DNA of 64,000 nucleotides from Corynebacterium sp. (GCF_030532195.1 NZ_JAUNLP010000003.1:168512-232511); one strand, 5' to 3'. Counted from the first letter of the stretch, positions 1 to 8,660 are shown. Notes: a model not told the origin generated them from the sequence alone. A program made the numbers and translations.

Positions 1-687
1 CGCATCGACTTCCGGATCCGAGGACAGCGCCTCAAGTGCTGCGACAGCATCGGTTGGGCGGTTGAACGTCGGAATACCGATGGTGACGCGGCCTTCCGGG
101 GCCGGGTGCTCGGAGCCATCCGGGTAGGTCTGGCTTGGTGCCGCGATATCCGAGTACCACGCCGCCGAGTGGATCTCGACGTCCGTCTCACAGGTCAGGT
201 CGAACCAAATCCAGCCGCCGTCTTCGAACTGCGTCAGCGGTACGGAAATCTCACAGACGTGTACATCCTTGCCGTCGACCTTGGCCTCTGCACCCTCGGC
301 GGCAGCACCCAAATCGCCGACGACCTTACCGGTCACAGCGATACGAGCACCGTCAATCTTCGAACGGTAAATATCCACACGCGCCGTGCCGGACAGCTCC
401 AGGCGCAGGACTACATTTTCCAGATTGGTCCACCGACGCCAGTACGACGCCGGAAAAGCATTGAAGTAGGTTTCAAAACTTACTTCATCGCCCGCCGGAA
501 TGCTTGCCGACGTGCGCGAATGCGCCTGTACACGACCAGTGTTGGTCTCCGGTTCAACCAGGTAGAGCGAGCGGACATCACGCGGCTCACCCAACTTGGG
601 CAGCAAAATCCGCTGCAGGCGTTCAACGGCAAGGCTTGACGACGTTGTCGGGTTTTTTGTCCGCTTTTGTTCGGGCTGTGATGCCAT
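1..687 (-). CDS. glfT2: Galactofuranosyltransferase GlfT2, N-terminal part (cut by window edge)
   Basis: The minus strand is open from an ATG at 685-687 to the window edge (229 codons). The product starts MASQPEQKRTKNP, has the motif YFNAFPASYWRRWT, a beta-rich N-terminal region, and ends in RVTIGIPTFNRPTDAV, the start of a GT-A glycosyltransferase domain. This matches the N-terminal half of GlfT2, the bifunctional UDP-galactofuranose transferase that polymerises the galactan of the mycolyl-arabinogalactan wall at the cytoplasmic membrane. The glf gene that supplies its donor lies at 13161-14423, separated by the restriction island. The start has only a weak ribosome site, so a slightly different start is possible. 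The catalytic part lies outside the window. Confidence 0.85.
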   Translation of the reverse strand, partial: MASQPEQKRTKNPTTSSSLAVERLQRILLPKLGEPRDVRSLYLVEPETNTGRVQAHSRTSASIPAGDEVSFETYFNAFPASYWRRWTNLENVVLRLELSGTARVDIYRSKIDGARIAVTGKVVGDLGAAAEGAEAKVDGKDVHVCEISVPLTQFEDGGWIWFDLTCETDVEIHSAAWYSDIAAPSQTYPDGSEHPAPEGRVTIGIPTFNRPTDAVAALEALSSDPEVDA

Positions 688-822
688 GAGACGTATCAAC
701 CGCTTTCCGAATGGTCTACCAGGTATTGCCGCCGATAATTTACCGACGTTTCTATCTCATAGCATCCTAGTGCCAGTGGCGGATTGGCTCTGTTTGCCAC
801 GCTAGCGACTGCCCAGAATGTG

Positions 823-865
823 ACAGCCCTATGCGCGGCGGCTTAGATGCTGCGCATAGGGCTGT
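823..865. terminator. Inverted repeat between the mycolyltransferase gene and glfT2
   Basis: A perfect 14-base inverted repeat (acagccctatgcgc at 823-836, complement at 852-865) with a 15-base loop. It follows the mycolyltransferase gene on the minus strand and precedes glfT2. There is no clean T-tract on either side, so it may act as a weak terminator or an mRNA-end hairpin. Confidence 0.5.
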
Positions 866-927
866 TTAGTTCAGTATGTAGTTGTAAGAGCTGGTTTAGA
901 CTCCTGCTGGTTTAGGCTCCTGCTGAG

Positions 928-1941
928 TTAGGCGCCGAGGAATCCCTCGATGCGAGCCCTGTTGTTCTGCAGGTTGCGCTCCCAGGTCGGCCAGTCATGG
1001 ATACCGGTCTTTTCGTATTCGAAGGTGGCATCCAGGCCGGTGGTGCGAGCGCGCATTTCAAATTCGCGGGTGGACAGGCGCGACAGCGACTCCAGCGCAA
1101 CGCCGCCGACCTTCGGGATTGCGCGGTAGAGGTTCTTCGGGTCGCGAACCTCATCCGGAACACCATTTGCCGAGGTAATTACCAGGTCCAGACCCTTCAT
1201 CTTGTCGACGTTCAGGTATGGATCATTGCGGACGCGCTCCTTGGACATCGGGGCACCCCACATATCAAAAGAGGTGTAGCCAGCCGACAGCTGAGCGGCC
1301 TCAATAGCAGTGGTCATGCCCGGCGCGGTGGTGTGCAGGTAACCGGAGAAGGCCAGAGCCTGACCGAACTGGTCACGGTGGTTATAGGCCAGTGACAGGG
1401 CAGCCGATGCGCCCATGGACAGACCAGCCACCGAGTTACCGGTGCGGGAAATACCGAACTCACGCTCCAGGTAGACCGGCAGTTCCTGAGTCAGGAAGGT
1501 CTCCCACTTGTTTACAAACGGACCCTGCGGGCCGAACGACGGACGTTTCCAGTCGGTGTAGAAGCTGCCGCCACCGCCACCTGGGATAACGAGGTTGACG
1601 TTGGAGCCTTCAAAAGTGCGAGGAGCGTTGCCGCGCTCAACCCAGTCAGAGGCATCTACCGGGCTGCGCAGACCATCGAGGAGGTAGAGGGCCTTGTTAC
1701 CACCATTGGCAGAGGCCACAATCTGGACCGGGATGTTGCGGTCCATGGACGGTGAATACACCTGGCACTTCTGGGTGAAGTACTGGTAAGAGTCCCATTC
1801 ACAACCCGGGCGCAGGGCGCCACGGTCACCAGCTGCACTTGCAGCAGGTGCCATAGTCAGAGCAGATGCAGCCACAGCCACTGCGGAAGCCACAGCTGCC
1901 ACCTTTCGGCGCCAACCACGGAAAGTAGAGGTGATCTTCAC
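928..1941 (-). CDS. Secreted trehalose corynomycolyltransferase (antigen 85 family)
   Basis: 337 residues from a GTG start at 1939-1941, with GAGGAG about nine bases upstream. Residues 1-37 form a signal peptide (RRK, hydrophobic Ala-rich core, ASA cleavage site). The mature part is an alpha/beta hydrolase of the esterase D/antigen 85 type: LYLLDGLR near 85, the nucleophile Ser175 in GLSMGAS, and the catalytic His315 in GIHDW. Members move mycolates between trehalose monomycolate, trehalose dimycolate and arabinogalactan outside the membrane. Corynebacteria have several paralogs, and I cannot say which one this is. The neighbouring galactan genes fit the role. Confidence 0.9.
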   Translation of the reverse strand: MKITSTFRGWRRKVAAVASAVAVAASALTMAPAASAAGDRGALRPGCEWDSYQYFTQKCQVYSPSMDRNIPVQIVASANGGNKALYLLDGLRSPVDASDWVERGNAPRTFEGSNVNLVIPGGGGGSFYTDWKRPSFGPQGPFVNKWETFLTQELPVYLEREFGISRTGNSVAGLSMGASAALSLAYNHRDQFGQALAFSGYLHTTAPGMTTAIEAAQLSAGYTSFDMWGAPMSKERVRNDPYLNVDKMKGLDLVITSANGVPDEVRDPKNLYRAIPKVGGVALESLSRLSTREFEMRARTTGLDATFEYEKTGIHDWPTWERNLQNNRARIEGFLGA

Positions 1942-2242
1942 GTGTGCATTCTCCTCACATTGCGCTTCTTAATGCGTCTTCCCACAGGCAAGGGAAGAGC
2001 ATTCAGGCGAGACCGCCCTTTAAAAGAATTTCCTTAAGAAATAATGAATCTCTGACGAACTTACTCGTCTTTGGCGGTGCTTTCCAGGCAAAACTCCAAG
2101 ATTTTGCCTTAATTTTGAAAAACAACAAAGCTAACGCTGTTGTGGTCTTTGATGCCCACATGAAGTGACCTAGCCTCGTACCCTCAACGTACTTTTTGCT
2201 AAAAGTTGAAGCCCCACTCGTCGTTCTGCAACGATTTTCCGC
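1942..2242. promoter_or_regulatory. Divergent intergenic region, mycolyltransferase / GNAT gene
   Basis: About 300 bases with no gene, AT-rich around 2020-2140. It must hold the promoters of the minus-strand mycolyltransferase gene and the plus-strand acetyltransferase gene. The GAGGAG ribosome site of the former is near 1951-1956. I see no clear operator. Confidence 0.4.
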
Positions 2243-2698
2243 ATGAACCCCCGAATGACAGCGACAACCCGCAGGTGTATAGGACCAGAAGAGTATCCAG
2301 CACTGGTCGACATTTGGCGCAGTGCCGTTCGCGCGACGCATCACTTCCTAACCGAGGAGGACTTTCAGGCAATCGAAAGCAACCTCAGCCCGGCATATTT
2401 CCCGGCAGCCCACCTCTTTGTCGCAGAATGCAACAACCACCCCGTCGGTTTTGCCGGGGTGGTTGAGGACAGCCTGGAAATGCTGTTTGTCGCCGATGAA
2501 TTCCGTGGTCAGGGCGTTGGCTCGCTACTGCTTCGCTATGCCGTAGACCAGCTCGGGGTGCGAAAAGTCGATGTCAATGAGCAGAATCCGGGAGCAGTCG
2601 GCTTTTACCTACACCATGGTTTCGTACAGGGTGGACGCGACGACCTGGATGCTGATGGTCGGCCGTATCCGATTTTGCATTTCGCGATTGAGGGCTAG
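2243..2698 (+). CDS. GNAT-family N-acetyltransferase
   Basis: 151 residues. The GNAT core is visible: FVAECNNHPVGFAGV (beta 2-3), MLFVADEFRGQGVGSLLL (the acetyl-CoA loop, here RGQGVG) and VNEQNPGAVGFYLHHGF (motif B). The overall form resembles the YjaB/ElaA-like small acetyltransferases, whose substrates are usually unknown. A second ATG at 2255 (MTATTRR) is an equal candidate start; neither has a convincing ribosome site. It converges on hsdR, with 47 bases between the two stop codons. Confidence 0.8.
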   Translation: MNPRMTATTRRCIGPEEYPALVDIWRSAVRATHHFLTEEDFQAIESNLSPAYFPAAHLFVAECNNHPVGFAGVVEDSLEMLFVADEFRGQGVGSLLLRYAVDQLGVRKVDVNEQNPGAVGFYLHHGFVQGGRDDLDADGRPYPILHFAIEG

Positions 2699-2745
2699 CT
2701 CCTGGCTAGCCGCTAGTGAGCGCCCCCTACTAATATCCAGCGCTA

Positions 2746-5700
2746 CTATGCTGACCCCGCCCCTGGGTCCGCAGTCTCCGCAATCCTGTCGAGCCTGTCC
2801 TTAATATCCGTGACTGTGGCGATGTTGTCGTCGAAAACGTCGAAGGGCGTGCCGTGGTCGGCGTAAGGGGAATCAAAGAGGTCGCTCATCGTCACTACGC
2901 CGTTGAGCATCAGCCCGCGGATTAGTCTGTTCATAAAGTCCAGCTGCACGGAGTTGAGCTTGGAGCCGTCCAGGAAGTCGGCGAATGCCTCGCGTGCCGC
3001 CGATTCTTCCAGTCCAACCAGCCCACGCACGAAGCGCGGCAGCGACATGCCCAATTGGTCGCGTAAGCCCTCTACATCTGCAATGCCAGCGCTTGCGACC
3101 AATTCCTCTAGCGCGGCGATATCCGCAGCCGAGAGCTCCTTTGCTCTACGGATTTTCTGAAGAACCAGCGCGTCACCGTGAGCTTCGATAACCTTACGAA
3201 TCTTGTCCTCCACCGTGCTGCCAATCACTGTGGTGGATGCGCTTTCAAGCGGTACGTCCACCATCCGCAGCTCACCAAGTTCGTCCGCCACATCAATCAC
3301 GACCTGGTTCCGCTTGCCCTTGTCCACGTATTGCACCAGGCCTCGCACACCCCTGCGCAGTAGTTCCAGGTCATCGGGGGTGATGCCCTCCCACCACTCC
3401 GGGCTGACTGCCTGTTCGAGGCGCTCGGCCTGCTTCGCAATCGCCGGCACATTCAGCTTGGTAAGCAAATTGTTCGCAATATGCTGCACGCGCCCGCGCT
3501 TGTTGTCGCTAATCTCCTTACCTTCTGCCAAAGCCACTTGCATGTTGATAATCAGCAGATCGAAGCGTTTCGCAAACTCGTTTTCGCCCGCACTTTGGAA
3601 CGGCAGGTGCGCTAATCGCTGCTCCATCTCTGCCAGATCCGCCGTCTCGAGGTTGTCCCAGCTTGCTTCACGACGGTACTTTGCCAGCACTGGTCGGTCA
3701 GCAGGTCGCACCAACGCGCTTGCGTCCGGCACGTCAATTAACTGGCGCCTCAACAAATCCTTGGTGTCGTTGCGCAAGGGACCGTCGTCAAGCGAATCAA
3801 TCATCCGGAGACGCTGCGCGAAGAGACGCTCGGACAGGGACTTTTGGCGGGAGCCTGCAGTTTCAGTGTAGGCGATTTCGCTGGTGAAATAGTCGAGATT
3901 ACCGCAGTAGTCGAAAACGTAGAACTCAGTTTTGTCTTGTCCAAGGCCGAAGAGATCTTCGCATAGGCGTGTGCCGCGGCCCATCATCTGCCAGAACTTG
4001 GTTTTAGAGTAGACGGGCTTGAAGAAGACGAGGTTGACCACGGCGGGCACATCGATGCCGGTGTCGAGCATGTCCACGCTGATGGCGACGTCAATGCTGC
4101 CGGGTTTGTTGGAGCTGAAGTTTTCAATCAGAGTTTGGGCACGACTGTTGTCATGGGTGATGACGGCGCAGTTGAGCACTGGATTGATGTCGACGAGGTG
4201 GTCGTGGATGAGCTCGGCGTGTTTCCTGTTACGGGCGAAGATGATGGTTTTGCCCAGGCGGTCTGCACCTTCGACTTTGATGCCGTTTTCCAGCACCTGT
4301 CGCAGCACCAGCTCGATAGTGGAGTGGTTGAAGAGTTTGGCGTTGATTTCCTCGGCGCTAGCACCTTCGGGCGCTTCGATGGAGTTGCCGTCATCATCTG
4401 TACCCCAGTCGATGTCATCGAGTTGGAGCTGTTCTTCGTCGCTGAGCTCATCGAAATTGATGCCGCGCCGCAGAATTAGCGTCTCGCCTGCATACGGCCG
4501 GAAGGGAACCAGGTAGTTATCTGCGACCGCTTCGGCGAGGCTGTATTCGCCGGTGGGCTTGCCGTCTTCGAGGTGAAAGAGACTATAGGTGTTGTGGTCG
4601 ACTTCGTTGCGCGGGGTGGCTGTGAGGCCAAAGAGGAGGGCATCGAAGTATTCGAAGATGCGCTTATAGCGACGGTAAATGCTGCGATGCGCTTCGTCGA
4701 CGATGATCAGATCGAAGGCGTAGGGGCTGAATTCGGTGCCGAGCTTGTCGATGATGGTCTGGTACGTGCAGACATAAATCGACCCAATGCCGTCGGGGTT
4801 TTCCAGCAGGTTAACCACACCGGCCTCACCGTAGAGAGCCTGGTAATTCTTGGCAGCCTGGTTGACCAGTGCTTTCCGGTCGGCGAGGAAGAGCACGTTC
4901 TTAGCCCACTTAGCCTGCTGCATCATCTTGGTCAGGGCGATAGCAGTGCGGGTCTTGCCGGTGCCGGTAGCCATGACCAGCAGCGAGTGGCGGTGTCCAG
5001 CCTCGTAGTGCTCGGTGACTGCACGAATGGCTTTTTGCTGGTAGTTGCGTCCGGCAATCGACTGGTCGATATCGGTTGTGCTCAGCGGCGCACGCCATTT
5101 GCGGTTATGGATGATGCGGTAGAGCTCGTCGGCGGTGGCATATCCCTCGACGCTACGGGGCGGGTAGCCGTGGCCGCCAGGTAGATTCGCGGCATCGTCC
5201 CACATCTTGATGACGTGCCCGTTGGCGTAGTAAATCAGCGGACGCTGTCCGTACTGTTTTTCCAAGTCATCAGCATATTGCCGAGCCTGTTCGCAGGCTG
5301 CGCTGACCTCGATTGCAGGCTTCTTTGCCTCCACGACGGCCAATGCTTTGCCGTCACTGCCGTAGAGCACGTAGTCCGCGCGTCCCGACGGCAATGTGAC
5401 TTCGTAGCGAACATTGCCCGCCTCTGGGGTAAAACCGGCCTCCGCCAGCATGGGGTCGATGATGTCCCGCCGAGTCTGGGCCTCGCTAATCGCATAGCTT
5501 GCCGATATATCCACCTGTCCGGCGTTGCTCTGAGCTTCGACGAGTTCCTGGCGAGTATTTTCCAGGGCTTGTTCAAGCTGTCGCTTCAGTTCTTCGTTGG
5601 CGGCCTGGAGTTCATCGATGCGAGCTTGGCCTTCGAGCGCTTCGGCACGGGCTTTGCGAAACTTTTCTTTCTCACGCAGATGGGATTGGCGCTCCAGGAG

Positions 5701-6372
5701 GCGTTGGGCTCGTTCCTTGGAGAGCAGCAACGCGGATTCTTTTGCAGAGTTCTCTCGCGCCTCAAGTTCGGAGGCGAGCTTCTTCAGTTCTGCACCCCGT
5801 TGTGTTTCGGTGGCAGCTGCGTGCTTGGGCGCGTTGAGAAGGATTGACTTATCGAAGGGTGCTGGTGGGAGCGCTTTCTTTCCTTGTCCGGCGACATTGG
5901 CAGCCGCCCAGGCGAGAAAGTCATAGAGATGTGCGACAGCGTTAATTGCTACTTCCGGGGCAAGGTACTGCGGATTATGAGCACCCAGATTTCCGATTTT
6001 GCGAATCGTGTGAACCTTGGATTGGATGATGCTGGGGACGTGGCGTTGGAATTCCGGAGTGCGGGTCAGGTCGTGGAAGCCGCTCTTCCCTGTAGCGTCG
6101 GGGTGATTGGGGGCTCCGAAGAAAACGGAGATGTGACGGACGACCTGCTCTGCGACGAAACGCGCCTGAATGACTGCGGCGCGCGGGTTGGAAACTGCAG
6201 CTTCCTCCGCATGGCGGCAATCCATAAGCAGACTTGGGAAGACAGCACCGACGAAACCGAAGTTGCTGAGTTTCGGCTGGAGGGCACTGTTCGCCGAGCT
6301 GTCCATGCCTGGGGCACCCGGTGTCGCGTTGGGCGAAGCGGGCGTGCTGTCAGACGGCGTCATAGGAGTCAT
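2746..6372 (-). CDS. hsdR: Type I restriction enzyme R subunit
   Basis: 1208 residues; ATG at 6370-6372 with AAAGGA seven bases upstream. Order of parts: a DUF4145-like N-terminal helical domain (about 40-165), a charged coiled coil (195-285), the HSDR_N nuclease domain with Asp333 and the Glu348-Ala-Lys350 core of a PD-(D/E)XK site, the helicase with Walker A MATGTGKT (467-474) and DEAH (559-562), helicase domain 2 with motif VI QMMGRGTRL, and an EcoEI-type C-terminal domain. It should be the ATP-driven translocating nuclease that joins HsdM and HsdS. All catalytic motifs are present, so it looks functional. It lies 656 bases downstream of the Schlafen-like gene and probably has its own promoter. 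Confidence 0.95.
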   Translation of the reverse strand: MTPMTPSDSTPASPNATPGAPGMDSSANSALQPKLSNFGFVGAVFPSLLMDCRHAEEAAVSNPRAAVIQARFVAEQVVRHISVFFGAPNHPDATGKSGFHDLTRTPEFQRHVPSIIQSKVHTIRKIGNLGAHNPQYLAPEVAINAVAHLYDFLAWAAANVAGQGKKALPPAPFDKSILLNAPKHAAATETQRGAELKKLASELEARENSAKESALLLSKERAQRLLERQSHLREKEKFRKARAEALEGQARIDELQAANEELKRQLEQALENTRQELVEAQSNAGQVDISASYAISEAQTRRDIIDPMLAEAGFTPEAGNVRYEVTLPSGRADYVLYGSDGKALAVVEAKKPAIEVSAACEQARQYADDLEKQYGQRPLIYYANGHVIKMWDDAANLPGGHGYPPRSVEGYATADELYRIIHNRKWRAPLSTTDIDQSIAGRNYQQKAIRAVTEHYEAGHRHSLLVMATGTGKTRTAIALTKMMQQAKWAKNVLFLADRKALVNQAAKNYQALYGEAGVVNLLENPDGIGSIYVCTYQTIIDKLGTEFSPYAFDLIIVDEAHRSIYRRYKRIFEYFDALLFGLTATPRNEVDHNTYSLFHLEDGKPTGEYSLAEAVADNYLVPFRPYAGETLILRRGINFDELSDEEQLQLDDIDWGTDDDGNSIEAPEGASAEEINAKLFNHSTIELVLRQVLENGIKVEGADRLGKTIIFARNRKHAELIHDHLVDINPVLNCAVITHDNSRAQTLIENFSSNKPGSIDVAISVDMLDTGIDVPAVVNLVFFKPVYSKTKFWQMMGRGTRLCEDLFGLGQDKTEFYVFDYCGNLDYFTSEIAYTETAGSRQKSLSERLFAQRLRMIDSLDDGPLRNDTKDLLRRQLIDVPDASALVRPADRPVLAKYRREASWDNLETADLAEMEQRLAHLPFQSAGENEFAKRFDLLIINMQVALAEGKEISDNKRGRVQHIANNLLTKLNVPAIAKQAERLEQAVSPEWWEGITPDDLELLRRGVRGLVQYVDKGKRNQVVIDVADELGELRMVDVPLESASTTVIGSTVEDKIRKVIEAHGDALVLQKIRRAKELSAADIAALEELVASAGIADVEGLRDQLGMSLPRFVRGLVGLEESAAREAFADFLDGSKLNSVQLDFMNRLIRGLMLNGVVTMSDLFDSPYADHGTPFDVFDDNIATVTDIKDRLDRIAETADPGAGSA

Positions 6373-6612
6373 CGGCGTCCTTTTATTAATTGGAGCAACG
6401 TCAATTCTTATTCAACGTTTTATTCAACGAGGTTTAGTTTAATCTCCCAAAGGGATTCCGTTGGTCGTAGCGTCGAATGTGTGTCCGAGAGACGCAGCAC
6501 CTGTTCGGAAAACAGAAAATGGCCATCGCCGTCCCCAAATACTTAAGAGGCTCACTACCGCGCACACTAACTCGAGTAGGAGTGCAGATGGGGTTCCCCA
6601 GTGGTAAATCGC

Positions 6613-6644
6613 AAACCCCGCGAGGCATAGCCTTCGCGGGGTTT
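6613..6644. terminator. Strong GC hairpin upstream of hsdR
   Basis: Perfect 11-base inverted repeat aaaccccgcga / tcgcggggttt (6613-6623 and 6634-6644) with a 10-base loop. It may terminate the transcript of the Schlafen-like gene or attenuate read-through into hsdR. There is no T-run longer than the three bases in the stem. Confidence 0.55.
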
Positions 6645-6732
6645 GGAGATGCGTAGTTGTCTGCATATTGGCAATCTCTGCAAAGCGAATTATACGTTGG
6701 ACATGTGCCGGCTTTTACAAGCCTCAACACTC

Positions 6733-6812
6733 AACATGGTTACGCCTTAAACATAGTGAGAAAACGTGTCGAGATTCTCTCGATTCTTCGACATATTCCT
6801 TGGAGGTGGTCA
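6733..6812. repeat. Block B, copy 1 (operator-like direct repeat)
   Basis: 80 bases that align without gaps to 8661-8740 at roughly 70-75 percent identity by eye. Shared parts are aacatggttacgcc at the left, agaaaacgtgt in the middle and a ttcttcgac-type core followed by a GGT(C/T)AC site at the right. No coding frame is conserved, so the similarity looks like DNA-site conservation rather than protein. Confidence 0.7.
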
Positions 6813-6827
6813 CATTGTAGCCCTTTG

Positions 6828-6856
6828 TTCTCTGGAATCGGACTGATTCCAGAGAA
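6828..6856. repeat. Hairpin between blocks A and B
   Basis: Perfect 12-base inverted repeat ttctctggaatc / gattccagagaa (6828-6839, 6845-6856) with a 5-base loop. There is no T-tract on either strand, so it is not a standard terminator. It could be an RNA structure in a leader or a protein-binding palindrome. Confidence 0.65.
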
Positions 6857-6894
6857 TCAAACGAGGCTTCAAGCCACGGCTGCCCCAACCTCCT

Positions 6895-6961
6895 CACCCA
6901 ACTTCTCACTCGACATAATACCGTGGGAAGTTATGTGTGAAGTTGGGTGTTATGTTGACCT
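6895..6961. promoter_or_regulatory. Block A, copy 1: operator-like inverted repeats
   Basis: Outer inverted repeat cacccaacttc / gaagttgggtg (6895-6905, 6939-6949) encloses an inner one, acttctcac / gtgggaagt (6901-6909, 6923-6931), spaced by 13 bases. The 16-mer ggtgttatgttgacct follows at 6946-6961. The inner repeat, its 13-base spacing and the 16-mer recur at 8523-8583, upstream of the Schlafen-like gene. This fits two binding sites for one regulator, most simply the wHTH protein encoded between them. Confidence 0.65.
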
Positions 6962-7028
6962 TAAATCTGTTTCACCCGCATTTTTACCAATCTTTTACCT
7001 TGCATAAGCTAAGCAATTTTTCCTACAC

Positions 7029-8492
7029 TCAGCGAGAAGTGCTCTGCCCCGCAATCATCCGATAGCGCTGCTTCGGACTCCGCGAAGGCTCAGTCCGCTC
7101 GACCAAGCCTTCATCGATGAGCGCATTGACAGCTTTCTGGACTGCAGTCCGACTCAACTGAGTTTTCTCCACGAGCTCAGTCGTTGAGGAAGAGGATTCC
7201 TCTTTCAGGATTGCCAGTACGTGATCTCGCGCAGTCGTGTATCGCTCCTGTGTAGCGACGCGTCGCCGTCGGAAAATGATGGTAAAGCTATCGAGCCGAT
7301 TGATGTACTCAGGTTTGGGCATGAGCGCATCTTCCAAGGACTGGTTGATCGTCGCGATGCCCGTGCCACGATTTTCAGCCACACGCCCTGCTTGTTTGCC
7401 TTCACTCGGCAGGGAGACTTCCTCCAAAAAGCTGGAAATCCGTTGGTTGCGGGTAGAGCTGACACCCGGCTCGCCCAGATGCCGGATCGTTACACCCCCA
7501 TACAGACCGCCAGGGCTCGTAATTTCGAGCCGGTCGACAAACATATTGATTTGCACCTGGCTCCCCTGCGCCGACGGCGAGTAATCGCGGTGCATCAGCG
7601 CGTTCACCAGCGCTTCGCGTACTGCAATCGGTGGATAGTCAGGAAGATCAGTCCGGAATTTTTCCCCAATCATGGCACCGGTGCGCATGTTTCTCTTAAC
7701 TATGTCGACTCCGGCGTCGACTAGCTCCGGAATGGTGCCGGTAAGTGTTGCACTGTCGAGAAGTCTCAGCCCAGTAGTGATGGCACCCTTGCTCGTACCC
7801 GGAAAGAGAGCGAATGTCACGGTCAGCCGAGGGAAGAACTCTTGGGGATAGTCACCCATTACCAGCAGAGCCGCCAAGGTCGGGCTGTCGTTCTTGGTGA
7901 TTCGGAGCCGCCTTAGCGCTACTTCGCGGCCGTCCTTGAAGGTCTTTGGGCGGCGCTGCTTTTGGGTTTGCAGATAGTCCTCGAGCACTTCAGGGGCCAA
8001 GTCATCTACCGTGGCTTCGGATACTGGCTCCTCGTCCCATTTTGGCTGAGTATGCTCTTCGATTAGCTTGTCGATTTCGTAATTCGAGAGTTTGGTATCG
8101 CCCTCCCCTGTCCGAATGTAGCTGCCGCCGTACCTCCCCTGGTCGGTCACATAGCAGGGCTTATCGACGGGACTAAACTCCTCGATTTCTGCGACGACAA
8201 TGCTGGTTCCCTCGAATGGAACGATCGAGATTTCGGGCCTTACCGGTGGCGTTAGTTGACAGCAGCGGGTCTCGAGAGCATCTTGCGCCTTGAGCGCGTC
8301 GAATTTTCCAACGGGCACAAAGCCAGATTTTTCGTCGAGCCCGACCATGATCACTCCGCCACCAGCGTTGGCAAATGCGCTGAGAGTTTCCCGAATGGAC
8401 TTGCCGACGTTGCTTTTCACTTCAACAGACTGAATATCCGAACCTACCAGCCGTAGGTTCGCGATGATTTCCTTCAGATGACCTTCGTCCAC
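7029..8492 (-). CDS. Schlafen/AlbA_2 domain - GHKL ATPase - winged-helix protein (COG2865-like) inside the hsd locus
   Basis: 487 residues from GTG at 8490-8492 with GGAG five bases upstream. Residues 1-135 are an AlbA_2/Schlafen-like domain: three acidic residues in the pattern of the Schlafen RNase site (Asp19, Glu24 with Lys26, Asp53) and the hallmark AFANAGGG (39-46). Residues about 285-405 are a GHKL-type ATP-binding domain: N-box REALVNALMHRDY, DRLEITSPGGL and ENRGTGIA. Residues 418-480 are a winged helix. Such proteins are usually annotated as transcriptional regulators or ATP-binding proteins and often lie in defence loci. It sits between hsdS and hsdR on the same strand, with operator-like repeats on both sides. 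I infer autoregulation and control of hsdR; an RNase effector role is also possible. Confidence 0.85.
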   Translation of the reverse strand: MDEGHLKEIIANLRLVGSDIQSVEVKSNVGKSIRETLSAFANAGGGVIMVGLDEKSGFVPVGKFDALKAQDALETRCCQLTPPVRPEISIVPFEGTSIVVAEIEEFSPVDKPCYVTDQGRYGGSYIRTGEGDTKLSNYEIDKLIEEHTQPKWDEEPVSEATVDDLAPEVLEDYLQTQKQRRPKTFKDGREVALRRLRITKNDSPTLAALLVMGDYPQEFFPRLTVTFALFPGTSKGAITTGLRLLDSATLTGTIPELVDAGVDIVKRNMRTGAMIGEKFRTDLPDYPPIAVREALVNALMHRDYSPSAQGSQVQINMFVDRLEITSPGGLYGGVTIRHLGEPGVSSTRNQRISSFLEEVSLPSEGKQAGRVAENRGTGIATINQSLEDALMPKPEYINRLDSFTIIFRRRRVATQERYTTARDHVLAILKEESSSSTTELVEKTQLSRTAVQKAVNALIDEGLVERTEPSRSPKQRYRMIAGQSTSR

Positions 8493-8516
8493 GATGGCTC
8501 CGCTCGATAAGCTTCA

Positions 8517-8583
8517 CACTAAACTTCCCACTTAACATAACACTGTGGGAAGCTTAGTGGGGAGTTCGGTGTTATGTTGACCT
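8517..8583. promoter_or_regulatory. Block A, copy 2: operator-like inverted repeat upstream of the Schlafen-like gene
   Basis: Inverted repeat cactaaacttcccac / gtgggaagcttagtg (8517-8531, 8545-8559; one mismatch; 13-base spacing) followed by ggtgttatgttgacct at 8568-8583. It lies 25-91 bases upstream of the GTG start on the minus strand, the usual place for an autoregulatory operator. It aligns without gaps to 6895-6961 and the similarity continues to about 8612. Confidence 0.7.
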
Positions 8584-8660
8584 CAAACCATTCTCATCTG
8601 CACTTTTATGCACGACATCACAGGTTTCGCACCCGACGCACCCGACACGGCGGGTCACCA

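Larger units (their letters stand above)
6373..7028. promoter_or_regulatory. Long non-coding leader between the Schlafen-like gene and hsdR
   Basis: 656 bases with no convincing gene. Reading toward hsdR on the minus strand it holds block A copy 1 (6895-6961), a 12-bp hairpin (6828-6856), block B copy 1 (6733-6812), a strong GC hairpin (6613-6644) and a small palindrome tggggttcccca (6589-6600). The density of structure suggests a regulated leader for hsdR. A 98-residue minus-strand frame here is Cys-rich, crosses the hairpins and has no ribosome site, so I do not call it. Confidence 0.5.

Noticed and set aside
6434..6730. 98-codon Cys-rich frame in the hsdR leader
   Set aside because: It runs through two hairpins, has no ribosome site and no recognisable domain.
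6895..8583. Blocks A as terminal inverted repeats of a mobile element
   Set aside because: Both copies have the same orientation, no transposase lies between them, and no target-site duplication is visible.
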